Below, in pieces: positions 33,053 through 34,704 of a stretch of 34,704 nucleotides of DNA. Position 1 is the stretch's first letter; each line of letters opens with the position of its first letter. A model generated the notes under the pieces. The model saw nothing but the letters and a program-made list of their open reading frames with translations. It was not told the origin of the DNA and did not search any database. This stretch comes from Pseudomonadota bacterium (GTDB lineage Bacteria > Pseudomonadota > Alphaproteobacteria > Acetobacterales > Acetobacteraceae): positions 1-34,704 of the forward strand of contig JAJZVV010000022.1 in the NCBI GenBank assembly GCA_021845595.1. The letters are read 5' to 3'. The position numbers and the translations under genes were made by a program.

Positions 33053-34185
33053 CGCTGACCCTGCACGCGGCCATCGCGGAGATTCCCGCGGCCGAGTGGG
33101 ATGAATGCGCCGGGAGCGACAACCCGTTCGTCTCGCACGCGTTCCTCGCCGCGGTGGAGGCATCCGGTTCCACCGGCAAGCGCACCGGCTGGCTGCCGCA
33201 GCACGCCGCCCTGCGCGGCCAGGACGGCACGCTGCTCGCCGTCGCGCCGATGTATGCCAAGGCGCACTCCTACGGCGAATATGTCTTCGACCATGGCTGG
33301 GCGCACGCCTTCGAGCGCGCCGGCGGGGAGTATTACCCGAAACTGCAGGTCGCCGTGCCGTTCAGCCCGGTGCCCGGCCCGCGCCTGCTGTGCCGCCCGA
33401 ACGGCGCGGCCACCCCGGCGATGCTCGGCGCGGCGCTGCGCCAGGCCTGCGAGGGAATGGGGCTCTCCTCCATCCACGTCACCTTCTGCACCGAGGCCGA
33501 GCAGGCCGCCCTCGCCGCCCAAGGCTTCCTGCCGCGCATCGGCATGCAGTTCCACTGGGAAAACGCGGGGTATGCCCGCTTCGAGGACTTCCTCGCCGCG
33601 CTCGCCTCACGCAAACGCAAGCAGCTCCGCCGCGAACGCCGCGACGCGCAATCCGCCGGGCTCGATTTCCTCACCCTGCGCGGCGCCGAAATCCGCCCGC
33701 ACCACTGGCGCGCCTTCTACCGGTTCTACACCTCCACCGTGGACCGCAAATGGGGCAGCGCCTACCTCACCGAGCGCTTCTTCCCCCTGCTCGGCGAGCG
33801 GCTCGGCGACGGCGTGGTGCTCATGCTCGCCGAACAGAACGGCGAACCCGTCGCCGGCGCGCTGAACCTGCTCGGCGCCGACACGCTGTATGGCCGCAAC
33901 TGGGGCGCCTCACGCGAGTTTCCGTTCCTGCACTTCGAACTCTGCTACTACCGCGCCATCGACTTCGCCATCGAACACGGCATCAAACGCGTCGAAGCCG
34001 GCGCCCAGGGCGCGCACAAACTCCAGCGCGGCTACCTGCCGCAGCCAACCTTCTCCGCCCACTGGATCGCCCACCCCGGCCTGCGCCGCGCCGTGGAAGG
34101 GTTCCTCAACGAGGAACGCGAGTCCGTCCGCGCCGAAATCGCCGAACTCGCGGCTTCCTCGCCGTTCCGGGAGGATGAGGGGTAG
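33034..34185 (+). CDS. FemAB/DUF482-type N-acyltransferase-like protein in the hopanoid operon
   Basis: A 383-residue protein resembling the FemAB-like (DUF482, GNAT-fold) family: EIPAAEWDECAGSDNPFVSHAFLAAVEASG at the N-terminus, LLAVAPMYAKAHSYGEYVFDHGWAHAFERAGGEYYPKLQ, then a basic helix SRKRKQLRRERRDA and DRKWGSAYLTERFF, and ending in the second GNAT repeat with GRNWGASREFPFLHFELCYYRAIDFAIEHG and EAGAQGAHKLQRGY. FemAB proteins join amino acids to peptidoglycan precursors; DUF482 members have no settled function. It overlaps hpnK and shares the operon, so it might act on hopanoid head groups, though this is inference. The ATG at 33034 is chosen because the family begins just after it. No membrane segment is visible. 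Confidence 0.85.
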   Translation: MSADTLTLTLHAAIAEIPAAEWDECAGSDNPFVSHAFLAAVEASGSTGKRTGWLPQHAALRGQDGTLLAVAPMYAKAHSYGEYVFDHGWAHAFERAGGEYYPKLQVAVPFSPVPGPRLLCRPNGAATPAMLGAALRQACEGMGLSSIHVTFCTEAEQAALAAQGFLPRIGMQFHWENAGYARFEDFLAALASRKRKQLRRERRDAQSAGLDFLTLRGAEIRPHHWRAFYRFYTSTVDRKWGSAYLTERFFPLLGERLGDGVVLMLAEQNGEPVAGALNLLGADTLYGRNWGASREFPFLHFELCYYRAIDFAIEHGIKRVEAGAQGAHKLQRGYLPQPTFSAHWIAHPGLRRAVEGFLNEERESVRAEIAELAASSPFREDEG

Positions 34186-34200
34186 GAAAGGGAAGCAAGC

Positions 34201-34252
34201 GCGGGCTCTGCCCGCACCCGCCGGGGCCGGGGGCCCCGGACCCCGTTCGGGG
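34201..34252 (+). terminator. Three stacked hairpins downstream of the hopanoid operon
   Basis: Three perfect inverted repeats lie in a row: GCGGGC/GCCCGC (34201-34215), CCGGGGCC/GGCCCCGG (34221-34239) and CCCC/GGGG (34241-34252). There is no T run. It lies 15 bp after the last stop. I recall very similar GC-rich blocks in intergenic regions of Acetobacteraceae and related Rhodospirillales, so it is probably a dispersed repeat that can also end transcription. Confidence 0.6.
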
Positions 34253-34329
34253 AGGGGTTCTACGGACATTCCGCGGCGCCCACGTCCGGCCGCGTCGCGC
34301 CGACTGTCGTCATCCAACCGCCCTGGCCA

Positions 34330-34579
34330 ACACCTCCGACGCGGACACCCCGCGGCCCCATTATAGCCGGCGTCGGCGGAGGCCAGTGTCTCGAACGGCC
34401 AGCGCGGGCGTGACGCGCGCGGCAGCGGCCCCGCATTTTCACGGTTCTAGATATGGCTGCATGCACGCGCGGCTTGAGCGCACGGCCATCGGTATCGACC
34501 ATCGCGTTGCGCTTACGGCCCATGATCTTCTTGCGGGCCTCGTAGCCGCGAATGCCGTCACGGCCGTCGTCTCGATGCT
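34330..34579 (-). pseudogene. IS5-type transposase remnant, frameshifted and interrupted
   Basis: On the minus strand, SIETT is followed, one frame over, by GIRGYEARKKIMGRKRNAMVDTDGRAL-like sequence, the conserved segment of IS5/IS1031-type DDE transposases (usually GGxRGYDAGKKIxGRKRHxLVDT). A further stretch ADAGYNG lies near 34375 in yet another frame. There are at least two frameshifts and the N-terminal part is absent from view. The IS630-type end at 34582 is inserted into it at a TA. Confidence 0.65.
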
Positions 34580-34704
34580 TAGAGCAATTTCAGTCTGACT
34601 GGAAATATCCGGCATGACGGAAGTAGTTGCTGCATTCGGCGGGGCTGAAGGTGTCGGCGGCCGGGCCGAGCGCCTTCCACAACTCGTCCATCGTTCGCAG
34701 CGCC
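34580..34704 (-). mobile_element. IS630-type element, terminal end with transposase C-terminus
   Basis: From the window edge to 34590, the minus strand codes for the transposase C-terminus: ALRTMDELWKALGPAADTF, then SPAECSNYFRHAGYFQSD and a TGA at 34590-34592. This is the typical last part of IS630-family transposases. The element end begins at 34582 (GAGCAATTTCAGTC) directly after a TA at 34580-34581, the target IS630 elements use. The rest of the element, including the other end and the catalytic DDE residues, lies beyond the window. Confidence 0.8.

Overview
The window looks like a chromosomal segment of a GC-rich alphaproteobacterium. The hopanoid gene set, the hemB type and a characteristic GC-rich intergenic hairpin block fit an Acetobacteraceae-like member of Rhodospirillales; that placement is inference from gene content. 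Two very different halves meet near 22.3-22.5 kb.

The left part (1 to about 22.3 kb) is mobile-element-like. Its leftward-transcribed backbone reads, from right to left: SRAP protease, RecD2-like helicase, ArdC-like antirestriction protein, a small unknown protein, a large ParB-like protein, DUF6878-like and DUF6915-like proteins, a methyltransferase-like/strawberry-notch helicase fusion, and a truncated toprim-type primase. ArdC, the small unknown protein and ParB each sit behind a copy of the same structured leader, and the strawberry-notch gene has a diverged copy. Cargo has entered this backbone at two places. Between RecD2 and ArdC lies a 1440-residue HNH-nuclease/NACHT-type NTPase with a long helical C-terminus, a strong candidate for an NLR-like anti-phage system, with an unknown gene convergent to it. 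Between DUF6915 and strawberry-notch lie a VapBC pair with a palindromic operator, a possible PD-(D/E)XK nuclease, gene relics (VapC, cupin, amine oxidase) and another unknown gene.

The boundary zone holds an orphan 3' half of a tRNA-Gly(GCC) gene with its own terminator, probably an old attachment-site duplication, then an intact tRNA-Lys(CTT). The left window edge breaks the primase gene at a set of short inverted and direct repeats that look like a recombinase or transposon end.

The right part (22.5-34.2 kb) is core metabolism: hemB, then a hopanoid lipid region (hpnG, hpnH, ispH, dxs, hpnM, hpnI, hpnJ, hpnK) and a FemAB-like acyltransferase gene overlapping hpnK. IspH and Dxs supply isoprenoid precursors. 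HpnH adds adenosine to the hopanoid, HpnG removes adenine, HpnI adds GlcNAc, HpnK deacetylates it and HpnJ reshapes the sugar to a cyclitol ether. HpnM probably takes part in lipid transport. The region ends in three stacked hairpins and two nested insertion-sequence remnants (an IS630 end inside an IS5-type transposase gene).

Functions are assigned from sequence motifs and remembered family features; no database search was run.
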